64,000 bases of DNA, from positions 1-64,000 of the forward strand of contig NZ_VUMD01000015.1 in the NCBI RefSeq assembly GCF_009696375.1. The letters are read 5' to 3'. Below, piece after piece: positions 52,601 through 61,043 of this stretch; position 1 is the first letter of the stretch, and each line of letters opens with the position of its first letter. A program made the position numbers and the translations under genes. Under the pieces are notes generated by a model. That model was not told the DNA's origin. It ran no database searches and saw only the letters and a list, made by a program, of their open reading frames with translations. Origin of the DNA: Clostridium porci (lineage in GTDB: Bacteria > Bacillota > Clostridia > Lachnospirales > Lachnospiraceae).

Positions 52601-52936
52601 GTGGCTGAAACAGAGAAAATGGATATTTCCTACATGGGACCTATTTTCAAAAAATACCGTGTAGATGCAAATCGAACACAGGAAGAGGTTGCAGAAAAGG
52701 TGGGGATTACCGCCCGATTCCTCATGGCTTTGGAAAACGAGGAAAAACGTCCAAGCATTGACAATCTTTTACGTCTTGTTGACACCTTAAACATCCCCAG
52801 TGATGCCATCCTTCATCCACAAATTCAGCACACAGACAGCGAGGATCAACAGCTTTTACGTCAGTATATACGACTGAACGACCGTGATAAAGCTGTTATC
52901 CGCGCAGCAATTCAAGAGATGCTGAACAACAGATAA
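52601..52936 (+). CDS. XRE-family helix-turn-helix regulator
   Basis: A 111-residue repressor-like protein. Residues about 15-70 form the XRE helix-turn-helix ('NRTQEEVAEKVGITARFLMA', 'NEEKRPSIDNLLRLVDTLNI'), followed by a helical tail 'RDKAVIRAAIQEML'. GTG 52601 follows GGAGGTG. It diverges from the transfer genes that begin at 53340 on the other strand and is followed by a terminator, so it is probably an element regulator. Confidence 0.85.
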   Translation: MAETEKMDISYMGPIFKKYRVDANRTQEEVAEKVGITARFLMALENEEKRPSIDNLLRLVDTLNIPSDAILHPQIQHTDSEDQQLLRQYIRLNDRDKAVIRAAIQEMLNNR

Positions 52937-52943
52937 GAGACTG

Positions 52944-52972
52944 CCACCTTTCACGGAAGGTGGTTCTTTTTC
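52944..52972 (+). terminator. Terminator of the XRE regulator
   Basis: CCACCTT (52944-52950) pairs with AAGGTGG (52957-52963) around TCACGG, followed by TTCTTTTTCT; it lies eight bases after the stop codon. Confidence 0.85.
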
Positions 52973-53035
52973 TCTGTCTATTAGGATTTCTTCAGGTGAT
53001 CCCTTCTGCATACGCCGCAGTGACATAATCCATAC

Positions 53036-53076
53036 GCCACCAAGAGGACAAACCTTCCCCTTGGTGGCGCTATTTT
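53036..53076. terminator. Hairpin facing the end of the transfer operon
   Basis: GCCACCAAG (53036-53044) pairs with CTTGGTGGC (53060-53068). On the plus strand it is followed by TATTTTTT; on the minus strand it lies directly after the stop of the 53077-53340 gene and could also end that transcript. Confidence 0.6.
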
Positions 53077-53340
53077 TTAATTGCAGTCTGTCAGGGTAAA
53101 CAGCAGACTGCTCCTGCCGCCGTTCTCCCGCCAGCGTTGTTCCTTCTTTAAGAGCCCGGCTGTGATCAAATCCTGAATCGCACGTTCCACCGTGCGCCGG
53201 GACAGATGCAGTTCCTTTGCGATGGTACCGATCGCCGGATAGCACTGTCCCTGTGCGTTGCTCCGGTCTTTCAAATACATGTACACGGTTTTGGCACGAT
53301 GGGGCAGTTCTGCTTTGTAGATGTTAGAAAAATACCCCAT
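53077..53340 (-). CDS. Winged-helix protein of the transfer module
   Basis: An 87-residue protein beginning MGYFSNIYKAELPHRAKTVY, with a helix-turn-helix in 'CYPAIGTIAKELHLSRRTVE' (replication-initiator/HTH_36 type). ATG 53340 follows AGGAGGTGA; the longer upstream frame overlaps the coupling protein and is not real. It is the last gene of the transfer operon, 14 bases after the coupling protein. It probably controls transfer or replication of the element. Confidence 0.8.
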   Translation of the reverse strand: MGYFSNIYKAELPHRAKTVYMYLKDRSNAQGQCYPAIGTIAKELHLSRRTVERAIQDLITAGLLKKEQRWRENGGRSSLLFTLTDCN

Positions 53341-53354
53341 ACCCGGATCACCTC

Positions 53355-55169
53355 CTAATCGGTTCGCAGCGGAGGACGTCTCGGTATGCTGCTGTGTTCT
53401 CTCGCTGTCTGCACTCGTGACTGTTGCTGACCGCCCTTGCGTGTTCCATCGGTATCTGACATTGGCGTTTCTTCCCATTCATCATCTTCCGTATCTCTAC
53501 GCCGTACAATCTCCTGCTCCAGTTCAAAGCGATCTGCATATTTCACACTTCTGGCAGCCTGCTCCGGCACCTCATACGCATCACCAAACTGAATCCCCCA
53601 TTTAAGAAACAGAGGAAGCTGTGTCTGCATAGGACAGTTTCCCGTTTTGGCAAGAATAAAATGTCCCTTCGGAAGTGTTTTCAATTCGTCCGGTGACATC
53701 AGAGGCCGACTCATCATCTGCAGGCTCTGGCTTGGATCGTTCTTTCCTCTGGAGATGGAACCGGACAAAACAGTCCGGTTTCCAAGTGCTTTCGATAAAA
53801 TCTCCGCACTTTCCGAATTCGGTGCAAATCCGCCAAACAGAATGTCCTGACAGTTATCGATAATGATGCTGGAGCCTTCCTTTCCATAATTCTTTTCCAG
53901 TTGTGCAAAGCTCTGGATAATGGGAATCATACTGATCCGTCTGGAACGTCCTGCAGAGAACATCATCTCCATTGATTCAATTTTAGGGATCGTACCAATC
54001 TCATCCGCAAACATCATTACACGGTTCGGCAGCTTCCCGCCATGCTCGTCAGCGATGGTCAGCATTTCACGATACAACTGCTGCAGAAACAGTGACACCA
54101 TAAAATACTTTGTATTATCTTCCTCCGGAAGAACAATAAAAATTGCGGATTTTTCTTTACAGAATGTTTCCGTATCCAGAGAACTGTCAAAGCAGAGAAT
54201 CTGTTCCATCTCACTGTCCAGAAACGCATTCAAGCGGGACATTGCGGTGGAAAGCACAGACGCCATTGCCTGATCTGCACTGTTGAGCGCAGCTCCGGCA
54301 AACCATTTTGCCTTATGTGTTGGCGGCAGCTTATCCATTAAAAGCTGAAACAGGCTTCGATTCTTGATAGGGGATGGAGCCAGCAGATCCTGAATCAATT
54401 TAAACACGGATATGATATGGCGTTTCTCAGGCTCACAGTATTCCGAAATCAACAGAATCACAGATGCCAACAGTCCTTCCGCTGCATCATAAAAAAACGC
54501 ATTCTGCCCATAGCTACTGGCAGACGCACCATCGGAACAGATGATGGTTTTTGCAGTAATCTTTGCGTATTTTTCGGCTTTTGCTTTTGCCGCAAGATTA
54601 CGGTTATCTTTCAGATATTCATCCATGTACTTGTTGACCAGAGTAAGAATGTTATTTCCATCCGAGCGGGTAGGATTTCTCAAATCCAGAACAGAGATTT
54701 TATATCCGTAATACTTTTTCGCAATTCCGGCATAGTTTCGGAACAAATCGCCTTTCGTGTCTGTGGTCAGAAAACTCATACCGGATGCACAGGCATACTC
54801 AATATTGGGGTACAGAAAATTAGCGGTCTTACCGACACCGGCCGCACCAATCATCAGGCAGTGGATGTCTCCGCTGTCCACCAGCGCAGTAACCACTCCA
54901 CTTTTCTTTTTGTATCCGACCACCAAGCCCTGTTCCGCCGGAAGCGATTCTCCTTTCCTCCATTTTTCAGGCTGATAGGGGATATGAGCATACGTTTCCC
55001 GGATTTCTTTTTCAGTGGCAAACCGTGCAGTTCCGTGCTGGCCGTCTCCAACCGTCCGTGACTTGATCCCATTGAGTGTATAATAATTGGACAGCAATGC
55101 CAAGCCGCCAATCACAGCGAACATACCAAGCCCAATGCACACAAATAATACAATCTGATGTGTCTGCAT
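53355..55169 (-). CDS. Type IV coupling protein (VirD4/TraG family)
   Basis: A 604-residue membrane ATPase that links the relaxase-DNA complex to the conjugation channel. N-terminal membrane helix (residues 8-30), Walker A in 'MIGAAGVGKTANFLYPN' (about 95-105), Walker B in 'RVMMFADEIGTI', and the conserved 'IIQSFAQLEKNYG' and 'LFGGFAPNSESAE' segments. Upstream are the Toprim protein and relaxase genes in the same orientation with short spacing, so they form one transfer operon. The channel genes (VirB4, VirB6 and others) are not in the window. Confidence 0.93.
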   Translation of the reverse strand: MQTHQIVLFVCIGLGMFAVIGGLALLSNYYTLNGIKSRTVGDGQHGTARFATEKEIRETYAHIPYQPEKWRKGESLPAEQGLVVGYKKKSGVVTALVDSGDIHCLMIGAAGVGKTANFLYPNIEYACASGMSFLTTDTKGDLFRNYAGIAKKYYGYKISVLDLRNPTRSDGNNILTLVNKYMDEYLKDNRNLAAKAKAEKYAKITAKTIICSDGASASSYGQNAFFYDAAEGLLASVILLISEYCEPEKRHIISVFKLIQDLLAPSPIKNRSLFQLLMDKLPPTHKAKWFAGAALNSADQAMASVLSTAMSRLNAFLDSEMEQILCFDSSLDTETFCKEKSAIFIVLPEEDNTKYFMVSLFLQQLYREMLTIADEHGGKLPNRVMMFADEIGTIPKIESMEMMFSAGRSRRISMIPIIQSFAQLEKNYGKEGSSIIIDNCQDILFGGFAPNSESAEILSKALGNRTVLSGSISRGKNDPSQSLQMMSRPLMSPDELKTLPKGHFILAKTGNCPMQTQLPLFLKWGIQFGDAYEVPEQAARSVKYADRFELEQEIVRRRDTEDDEWEETPMSDTDGTRKGGQQQSRVQTAREHSSIPRRPPLRTD

Positions 55170-55181
55170 GACAGCCTCCTT

Positions 55182-56120
55182 TCATCCCATCTGCATGACT
55201 GGTTGTTGTTTCTCTGCCGGCTCAGGCGGCGGCTTGCTCAATGCCTGTAGATCTTCATTCCAGTCTTTCAGATTTGAAAAGAGCGATAATACATTTCGGT
55301 ATCCTCGCTCTGCAAGATGTTTTTGTATACGCTCCCGTGCCTGCACTCCCGCTTTATCGTTATCCAGACACAAAGAGATTTTATTCACATGCGGTGCGTC
55401 TGTCAGCAACCGCATCAATGCATGCTCTGCTACACCGCAAAGTGCCACATAGCTGTGCTGTTTCCAGTTCTGCCGGTAGAGGGAAAGAAACGAAAGCATG
55501 TCAATCGGCGCTTCGAATACATACACTGTATCGCTTTGCCCGATCCAATGAAAACTGTACCGCGGATCACAGCTGTCCACATTTCCTTTGAACGCATCAC
55601 CGTTGGTATACGTCCCGCGTTTATGCGCATGACGAGGGATTCCTTCCGCATCATATCCCACAAATACCGCATTGTGATATTTGGCATCCTCATAGAGCAT
55701 CTTCGCTTTTGCAAATTCTGCCACGACTTCGCGATCCAGACACCGTGTCTTAATCAGGTAAGCAAACACACGGTGCATATCGGTATGCGCTTCCGGCAAT
55801 ACAAACGGCTTTGCTGGTTCCGGTTCCTGTGGTTTGCTCTCCCGATAGATCTGTCCCTGCTCTCCGCCAAGCAGCATCGTGACTGCATCCGGGAAACTCT
55901 GATTATAATATGTCCGGACAAAATCGATTGCAAAACCTCCTTTTTCTGTTGCATGGTCATACCATCGATTTCCGCGTATGGTGATACTGTGATCACTGGC
56001 AAGCCGTTTTTCTCTGCCGGAACGAAGCAGTTTTTCTCCCTGCCGGACAAGAAAGTCCTCCAGATCCACGGCATTGGCCCGCTGTTTTTGTTCTTCTGTA
56101 AAATAAACGTATCCCGGCAT
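55182..56120 (-). CDS. DUF3991/Toprim (primase-like) protein of the conjugative element
   Basis: A 312-residue protein. The N-terminal part ('GNRWYDHATEKGGFAIDFVR') is the zinc-ribbon-less CHC2/DUF3991 type region seen in conjugation primases; the C-terminal part is a Toprim fold with Glu in 'VYVFEAPIDMLSF' and D-x-D in 'SLCLDNDKAGVQAR'. Such proteins are encoded next to relaxases in clostridial conjugative elements and may prime complementary-strand synthesis after transfer. It starts 14 bases after the relaxase stop and precedes the coupling protein by 12 bases. Confidence 0.85.
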   Translation of the reverse strand: MPGYVYFTEEQKQRANAVDLEDFLVRQGEKLLRSGREKRLASDHSITIRGNRWYDHATEKGGFAIDFVRTYYNQSFPDAVTMLLGGEQGQIYRESKPQEPEPAKPFVLPEAHTDMHRVFAYLIKTRCLDREVVAEFAKAKMLYEDAKYHNAVFVGYDAEGIPRHAHKRGTYTNGDAFKGNVDSCDPRYSFHWIGQSDTVYVFEAPIDMLSFLSLYRQNWKQHSYVALCGVAEHALMRLLTDAPHVNKISLCLDNDKAGVQARERIQKHLAERGYRNVLSLFSNLKDWNEDLQALSKPPPEPAEKQQPVMQMG

Positions 56121-56134
56121 TTACACACCTCCTG

Positions 56135-58984
56135 TCAATAAATCTGCCGAATGGGTTCATAGTCATCCCGTTTATGTCCCTGTGCCTGTTTTTTCTCGGC
56201 CAGCTTGCGTCTGCGTTTCCGGTCAATCGAATAAGAAGTGCCGCCGGTTGTTTTGCGATAATCCTCACGGAACAGACTTTCAAGACGATGCAGTAAACGG
56301 GTAGCTGCAAGAAACGCAGACGGATCTCGAAAAGAATCCAAATGCTCCAGCAGAAACTTGGCATACAGGTTCCCCTGTGCGGCGGATGCTTCCAGATAAC
56401 GCACCGCTTTTTCTTTGTCACGGGGGATGTCCTTTCCCTGCAGGTACAGCTTCCCCAATGCATATTGGGCAAACTGATTTCCGTTCCCTGCGGATGTTTC
56501 CAGATAGCGTACCGCAGTTTCCACATCTTTTGGAACCATTTCTCCGGTAAGATACAATTTTCCAAGTTGATAGGACGCATATTCGTTCTTCTGCTCTGCA
56601 GACGCTTTCAAGTAATCCAGCGCTTTTTCAATATCCCGCGGCACATCTTCCCCGCAGAGATAAAGTTTCCCTAACGTATATTGGGCATAGGCATTCTTTT
56701 GTTCTGCAGCACACTTCAGCCACTTTACTGCCTGTTCTGCATCTTTTGGAATTCCTTCTCCGGCAAGATACAACTTGCCAAGCTGGTACGCCGCATACTC
56801 GTTGTTTTGTTCAGCGGATAATAAAAACAGATGTACTGCCTGTTCCATATTCTTATCTACATGAATCCCGTCCCGATAACACTTTCCCAATGTGTATTGT
56901 GCCGGCGCATGACCGCCATCCGCCGCTTTTGTTAACCATTGTAGTGCTTTGGATACATCTCCGTTGTTTATTTCCAGCCACAGCTTTGCCAAAGCATACT
57001 GGGCATGGACATTTCCGAGCTTTGCGGACTTTTCCCAATACTCTGCCGCAGCTTTCTCATCTTTTTCTGTTCCGGTTCCCGTATGCAGCATTTGTCCCAA
57101 ACGGTACTGCAGTTTATCGTCATGACTTTGCTTTTCCAAAGCGGCAAAACCATGAAAAGCGGATTGGAAAGACTGTTCCGCCTGTTTCGGCTGTACCGTT
57201 GTTCCGATCCCATCCCGATACATTTTTGCTGTTTCATAATCTGCATAAGGATTCCCTTGTTCCGCAGAGCGACAGTACAAGTGAAATGCCTGTTCATAGC
57301 TTTGCTCTACACCTTGTCCGCGGTAATATAAACCGGCAAGAGAATACTGGGCATACTTATGGTCGGCTGCAACCGCCTGCGAGAACCATTCGGCTGCGGT
57401 TTCATAATTTTGTTCTGTACCAAGCCCCGCTGCATACATTTTCCCGATGCGATACCAAAGATAGGGGCGCTGCTTTGGCTGAACACTCTGCTCTGCTGCA
57501 TGGAATGCAGACAATGCTTTTGCATACCACTCCTGTGACAATTCCGGATTGATTTCACATCCCAAACCGTCAGCGCACATCCGTCCCAGATCATGCATCG
57601 CAAATCCGTTGCCTTTTTCCGCTTCCTGCCGGAACATATGAAACGCCTTTACAAAATCCTGTGGAGTGGAATCATCGCCATATAAATATTTCCGTGCCTG
57701 TTTATACTCTTTGCTCCACCATCCGGCGTCACGATTCTTGTGATTTCCTTGCTCCGAATACGGTTCATACTGTTCCGGAACAGCATCCATGCTTGGCATT
57801 GCATCTTGCAGTATCATTTCCGGTTCTTCAGTGGATTCCGTCATCGCTTCATCTTCAAATACAAAGTTCTGACCTGCAAGCTGCATTGCTTCTGCAATGA
57901 TCATGTTCTTAATACTTTTAAACACTTTCTGTTGAGACAGGGGAGGCAGGGAAACACCCTGCGTTTGGTAAGTCAGCAGAATTTCGTTCTGCCATTTGCC
58001 CCATGCCTGATAGAATGCATCCACACGACTGTCCTTTGCAAGTTCATCCACAATCTCATCGATCAGGCTTTTTACATCCCGCTTGAGATAACCGTATACT
58101 TTTTTTCCGGTGGTATTTTGCAAACGCTTGGACAGCCGGATCATCTTTTTTTCTATGACAGGATTTACGGTTGTTCCGGTACGCAAAGCGGCTGTCATCT
58201 GCCGCATGACTTCTTCGGCTTGGGATTTCAAATCTCCGCGCGCCTGATTTTGTTCCTCATAAATATGAGCAAAATCCTGACGGAAAATGTCATGCGCCAA
58301 TTCTGAACGCATTGCTTCGATGGATTGTTTTGTGAGATATCCGTCATTGTCTTTTGCAGAGTAGACCATCAGATGCACGTGTGGGTGGTGACTCTCATTG
58401 TGAAAAGCTGCATACCATCTCAGATTGGTACTGTCGATCTTCATATGCCTGCACAGCATAGCCCGTTTGGAACGCAGCAATGCCATCCACTGTTCTGCGC
58501 TATCATATCCGAGCCGTGCCGCATCTTCCCGCCGCAGAGAGACCACATGTGTCCAGACCGCACCTTTATGCCGCATCACTTCTTCCTGTACCTGCCGCAG
58601 CACCACCGCTTTTCCTGCGTCTGTAAACAGACCGTGTTCTCCGATGCGCTCCACACGGGGCCGGTTTGAAATATAATCCACATAGTTTTCACGCTTTGCG
58701 ACCAAATCCAGATGCTGCTCCAATGCACAGGAGATCAGTTCCGATGCGTTCCCGATGGTTGGATGCAATAAAAAATCCGCATACTCCAACATTTCTTTTG
58801 CCTGCGGAATATCACGGATTAATTGTCTGATAAACTCTTTCTGATGAATGGTCGCAGGCAGATGCCGCTTGCTTTCATCAACTTTTTCTACACCCTCACG
58901 GGTTCCGATGTATCGGACATAGTTTTCTAATTGCTCCGGAGGTGCGTCACGCAGATAGCGGGAAGTAAAAATGATTTTTGGCAT
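56135..58984 (-). CDS. MobP3-type relaxase with C-terminal Sel1 repeats
   Basis: A 949-residue relaxase that nicks oriT and pilots DNA. The N-terminal domain (about 1-330) carries candidate tyrosines in 'ENYVRYIGTREGVEK' and the HUH motif HHPHVHLMVYS (about 205-215), typical of the MOBP group. The C-terminal half (about 430-890) consists of about a dozen Sel1/TPR-like repeats of 36 residues (A-x-Y-x-L-G-x-L-Y-L-x-G), such as 'QLGKLYLAGEGIPKDAEQAV'. The repeats probably bind partner proteins. The end is very basic (KRRRKLAEKKQAQGHKRDD). First large gene of the transfer operon. Confidence 0.9.
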   Translation of the reverse strand: MPKIIFTSRYLRDAPPEQLENYVRYIGTREGVEKVDESKRHLPATIHQKEFIRQLIRDIPQAKEMLEYADFLLHPTIGNASELISCALEQHLDLVAKRENYVDYISNRPRVERIGEHGLFTDAGKAVVLRQVQEEVMRHKGAVWTHVVSLRREDAARLGYDSAEQWMALLRSKRAMLCRHMKIDSTNLRWYAAFHNESHHPHVHLMVYSAKDNDGYLTKQSIEAMRSELAHDIFRQDFAHIYEEQNQARGDLKSQAEEVMRQMTAALRTGTTVNPVIEKKMIRLSKRLQNTTGKKVYGYLKRDVKSLIDEIVDELAKDSRVDAFYQAWGKWQNEILLTYQTQGVSLPPLSQQKVFKSIKNMIIAEAMQLAGQNFVFEDEAMTESTEEPEMILQDAMPSMDAVPEQYEPYSEQGNHKNRDAGWWSKEYKQARKYLYGDDSTPQDFVKAFHMFRQEAEKGNGFAMHDLGRMCADGLGCEINPELSQEWYAKALSAFHAAEQSVQPKQRPYLWYRIGKMYAAGLGTEQNYETAAEWFSQAVAADHKYAQYSLAGLYYRGQGVEQSYEQAFHLYCRSAEQGNPYADYETAKMYRDGIGTTVQPKQAEQSFQSAFHGFAALEKQSHDDKLQYRLGQMLHTGTGTEKDEKAAAEYWEKSAKLGNVHAQYALAKLWLEINNGDVSKALQWLTKAADGGHAPAQYTLGKCYRDGIHVDKNMEQAVHLFLLSAEQNNEYAAYQLGKLYLAGEGIPKDAEQAVKWLKCAAEQKNAYAQYTLGKLYLCGEDVPRDIEKALDYLKASAEQKNEYASYQLGKLYLTGEMVPKDVETAVRYLETSAGNGNQFAQYALGKLYLQGKDIPRDKEKAVRYLEASAAQGNLYAKFLLEHLDSFRDPSAFLAATRLLHRLESLFREDYRKTTGGTSYSIDRKRRRKLAEKKQAQGHKRDDYEPIRQIY

Positions 58985-59043
58985 AGCACCATCCCTCTAC
59001 AAACAAAAAAGATCTGCCGCAGCAGACCTTCCTTTGCAATCCA

Positions 59044-59329
59044 TTACAGCACTCCGAGTTTCTTTAATAACTCTACGCAGTCCTTTGCGCCCTGCACATA
59101 GAGGTACTCACACTCATGCTGTGCGATTAAATTGATTGTGACAATGTAATCTTCCACCACCTGACGTTTCTCCGGCGTGAGTTTTTCCAGCACTTCCTGT
59201 TTCTGCTTGGAGAGCGGATGCTTTTTTGTAGAGTTGCTGTTCCGCTTCTTCGCATGTCTCCCTCCGTATTGCCAATGCGCGTTCTGTCATCTCACAGATG
59301 ACTGTTTCCAAAATATCTTTTTGATCCAT
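59044..59329 (-). pseudogene. Small conserved ICE protein (DUF6809-like), frameshifted
   Basis: From ATG 59329 the frame reads MDQKDILETVICEMTERALA...EEAEQQLYKK. At a run of six A residues (59222-59227) the conserved protein continues in the next frame: 'KQKQEVLEKLTPEKRQVVED', then 'ECEYLYVQGAKDCVELLKKL' to TAA 59044. One A fewer would restore a protein of about 95 residues of the family found next to clostridial conjugation genes. Function unknown. Either a decay event, a sequencing error or slippage-based expression. Confidence 0.6.
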
Positions 59330-59414
59330 ATTGTGTATCAACTCCTTTTTACAAACCATATCCGAATCACCGGAAACAATCCATATCCAAAACCAACAAA
59401 GATTTTTTCACTCT

Positions 59415-59828
59415 TTAGGTTTCACGTTTCTGGTATTTATATGCACTTTCAAAATCAATGGCGCCGTTGATGCGCCGGACTTCCTCCAGACATTTCAGAT
59501 GCAGCCGTTTCAATGCATCCTCATCAATGTCATGGGAATATGCAATCACCTGCGACAGCTTGGACAGCTCCACCGCTATTTTAAAATCCATCCGGGCCAG
59601 TCTGTTTTCACTGTCCTGCACGGTTCCTGTCATCACGGATGACAACGACTGCAGCAGATAATCTTCCGCCTTTTGAGCTGTGAGAAAGCCAAGATAAAAC
59701 CGCAGGGCGTTCTCAATCAGTTCTGTCCGGTTTTTTACCGTGGAGCTTCGGATATAGGTATCTGCCAATTCCACCAAGTCTGTGTCCACCCGAATGGAGA
59801 ACTTGGTCTTTTCTGCATTTCCTCCCAT
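59415..59828 (-). CDS. Ribbon-helix-helix DNA-binding protein (relaxosome accessory)
   Basis: A 137-residue protein starting MGGNAEKTKFSIRVDTDLVE, a ribbon-helix-helix N-terminus (residues 8-50), then a helical C-terminal domain ('LARMDFKIAVELSKLSQVIA'). ATG 59828 follows AAAGGAGG; the upstream extension is not conserved. It lies between the relaxase gene and the candidate oriT, where RHH proteins such as MobC or TraY-like factors normally bind oriT and assist nicking. Confidence 0.8.
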   Translation of the reverse strand: MGGNAEKTKFSIRVDTDLVELADTYIRSSTVKNRTELIENALRFYLGFLTAQKAEDYLLQSLSSVMTGTVQDSENRLARMDFKIAVELSKLSQVIAYSHDIDEDALKRLHLKCLEEVRRINGAIDFESAYKYQKRET

Positions 59829-59909
59829 AAAGTCCTCCTTTCCTGCTGTTTTTGCGGAATGCCACCTGTAAAACCTCCTGTTTTCCCGTGATTCGGTTGA
59901 AAATGCCAC

Positions 59910-60275
59910 CTGAATTTTAGAAACGGGATTTTCCGGGTGGCAGGCGAAATCCCCGCACGGCTTTGCCGGGCGGTGTAAATCGGGCGAGGGGGCTTTTTAA
60001 AGCCACCCGCCCTTTAACCTGCACACGTTTCGACCCTGCAATCTCATCGCCGCAATCGGCTCTTATCCACAATTCCCCCATACTTTTCGGACTCCGTTCA
60101 CATTCGCCCGACAGCCCGCAAAACGCCTGCAAGGGTATACGGATGCCACCCCTGCCCGAAAAAGCCCACACAGGGGCGTACAGGGGGCAACACGGAGGTT
60201 CAGTGCGCAGACTGGTTTCCCGCGCCTGACCGGTTTTGTTTGTTTGATGCTGACCGTCCATAGTCAGCATCGTAT
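59910..60275. other. Candidate origin of transfer (oriT)
   Basis: A GC-rich 365-base gap without genes. A long interrupted hairpin (GGGCG 59982-59986 and GGCTTT 59991-59996 with AAAGCC 59999-60004 and CGCCC 60008-60012) is followed nine bases later by the sequence TTTAACCTG/C (60013-60022), close to the MOBP nic pattern (ATCCTG/C as in RP4). A second perfect hairpin GATGCTGAC...GTCAGCATC is at 60246-60271. Flanking genes are the RHH protein and relaxase. Function inferred from layout. Confidence 0.5.
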
Positions 60276-60536
60276 TTAAGATTCCTCCTGGGAGGCGAAG
60301 CTTTCGGAAGAATCTGCGATACGGACGGAACGGCGGGGGCGATCCTTTACCTTTGGCTCACGGGAAACCTTGTCGTCAATATATTCGCGTGTCGCCTGCG
60401 GCACATATTTTTCATAGAGTTTCTGAACCGTATCATTGAGTTCCGCCTGCAGATCCGTATCCTTCTTCTCCATATGGAACCGCAGGGCGTCCAGTTTTTC
60501 CGTATTAAAAGTCACCGTCAAAGTCGTATTTTTCAT
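60276..60536 (-). CDS. Small conserved ICE protein (DUF6103-like)
   Basis: An 86-residue basic protein beginning MKNTTLTVTFNTEKLDALRF, with 'DTDLQAELNDTVQKLYEKYV' and 'PQATREYIDDKVS', a pattern that recurs in clostridial conjugative elements. The N-terminal beta strand plus helices recalls ribbon-helix-helix proteins, so DNA binding near oriT is conceivable. The start follows GGAGGAC. Function not established. Confidence 0.7.
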   Translation of the reverse strand: MKNTTLTVTFNTEKLDALRFHMEKKDTDLQAELNDTVQKLYEKYVPQATREYIDDKVSREPKVKDRPRRSVRIADSSESFASQEES

Positions 60537-60607
60537 ATTGTCCTCCTGTTCTTTCCGGCAAACGAAACAGGCGGCAGGCAGCGCCTGCGCCCATTCCGGG
60601 ATTCCAT

Positions 60608-60889
60608 TCAGCGTTTTAAAAACCGCAGAAGATCGATCGCGTCTGACAGGTCGGCCTTATAATACCGCTCCCGTTCCTCCACCGGAACCGTCAGCTGTTC
60701 TAACAGCTGCTTGTCTAACCATTCCCGTTCTTTTTCCGGCAGCATTTTAAGAATCCTGTCCATCCGTTCCACATCTTCTTTTATTTTCTTCTGGTATGGC
60801 TGTTCCCTCTCGCCCTCCATTCCCCTGCGGATCTGATGAACCCTCTGTTCCACGATCTGGTTCAGCTGATCTAGTAGTTCTTCTGTCAT
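60608..60889 (-). CDS. Small helical protein of the transfer region
   Basis: A 93-residue, strongly charged helical protein (MTEELLDQLNQIVEQRVHQI... 'MLPEKEREWLDKQLLEQLTV'). The start ATG 60889 follows GAAAGGAGGCGAC. No domain recognised; it has the look of small accessory proteins of clostridial conjugative elements. It is 72 bases upstream of the DUF6103-like gene and about 155 bases after the NlpC/P60 gene. Confidence 0.65.
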   Translation of the reverse strand: MTEELLDQLNQIVEQRVHQIRRGMEGEREQPYQKKIKEDVERMDRILKMLPEKEREWLDKQLLEQLTVPVEERERYYKADLSDAIDLLRFLKR

Positions 60890-61043
60890 CTCTGTCGCCT
60901 CCTTTCACCGACAGACAATACCTGCTGTCCGTCCGAAAGTCGATACCGACATCCAACAAAGTTTTCCACTGATTTTGGGAAAACTTTTTCGTTCACGCCC
61001 CCGTTCCGGGGATTATCACACAATCCCTGTTCCTTTATTTTTT

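Noticed and set aside
55317-56141. Plus-strand ORF of 274 residues opposite the Toprim gene
   Set aside because: Antisense shadow; the minus strand has a complete Toprim protein.
56340-57700. Regular repeats of about 108 bases, checked as a possible CRISPR or tandem DNA repeat
   Set aside because: They are the coding repeats of Sel1 units (36 codons), not identical repeats with spacers.
56342-58676. Several long plus-strand ORFs (up to 268 residues)
   Set aside because: They lie opposite the Sel1-repeat relaxase; their repetitive composition comes from the repeats, and no family motif is present.
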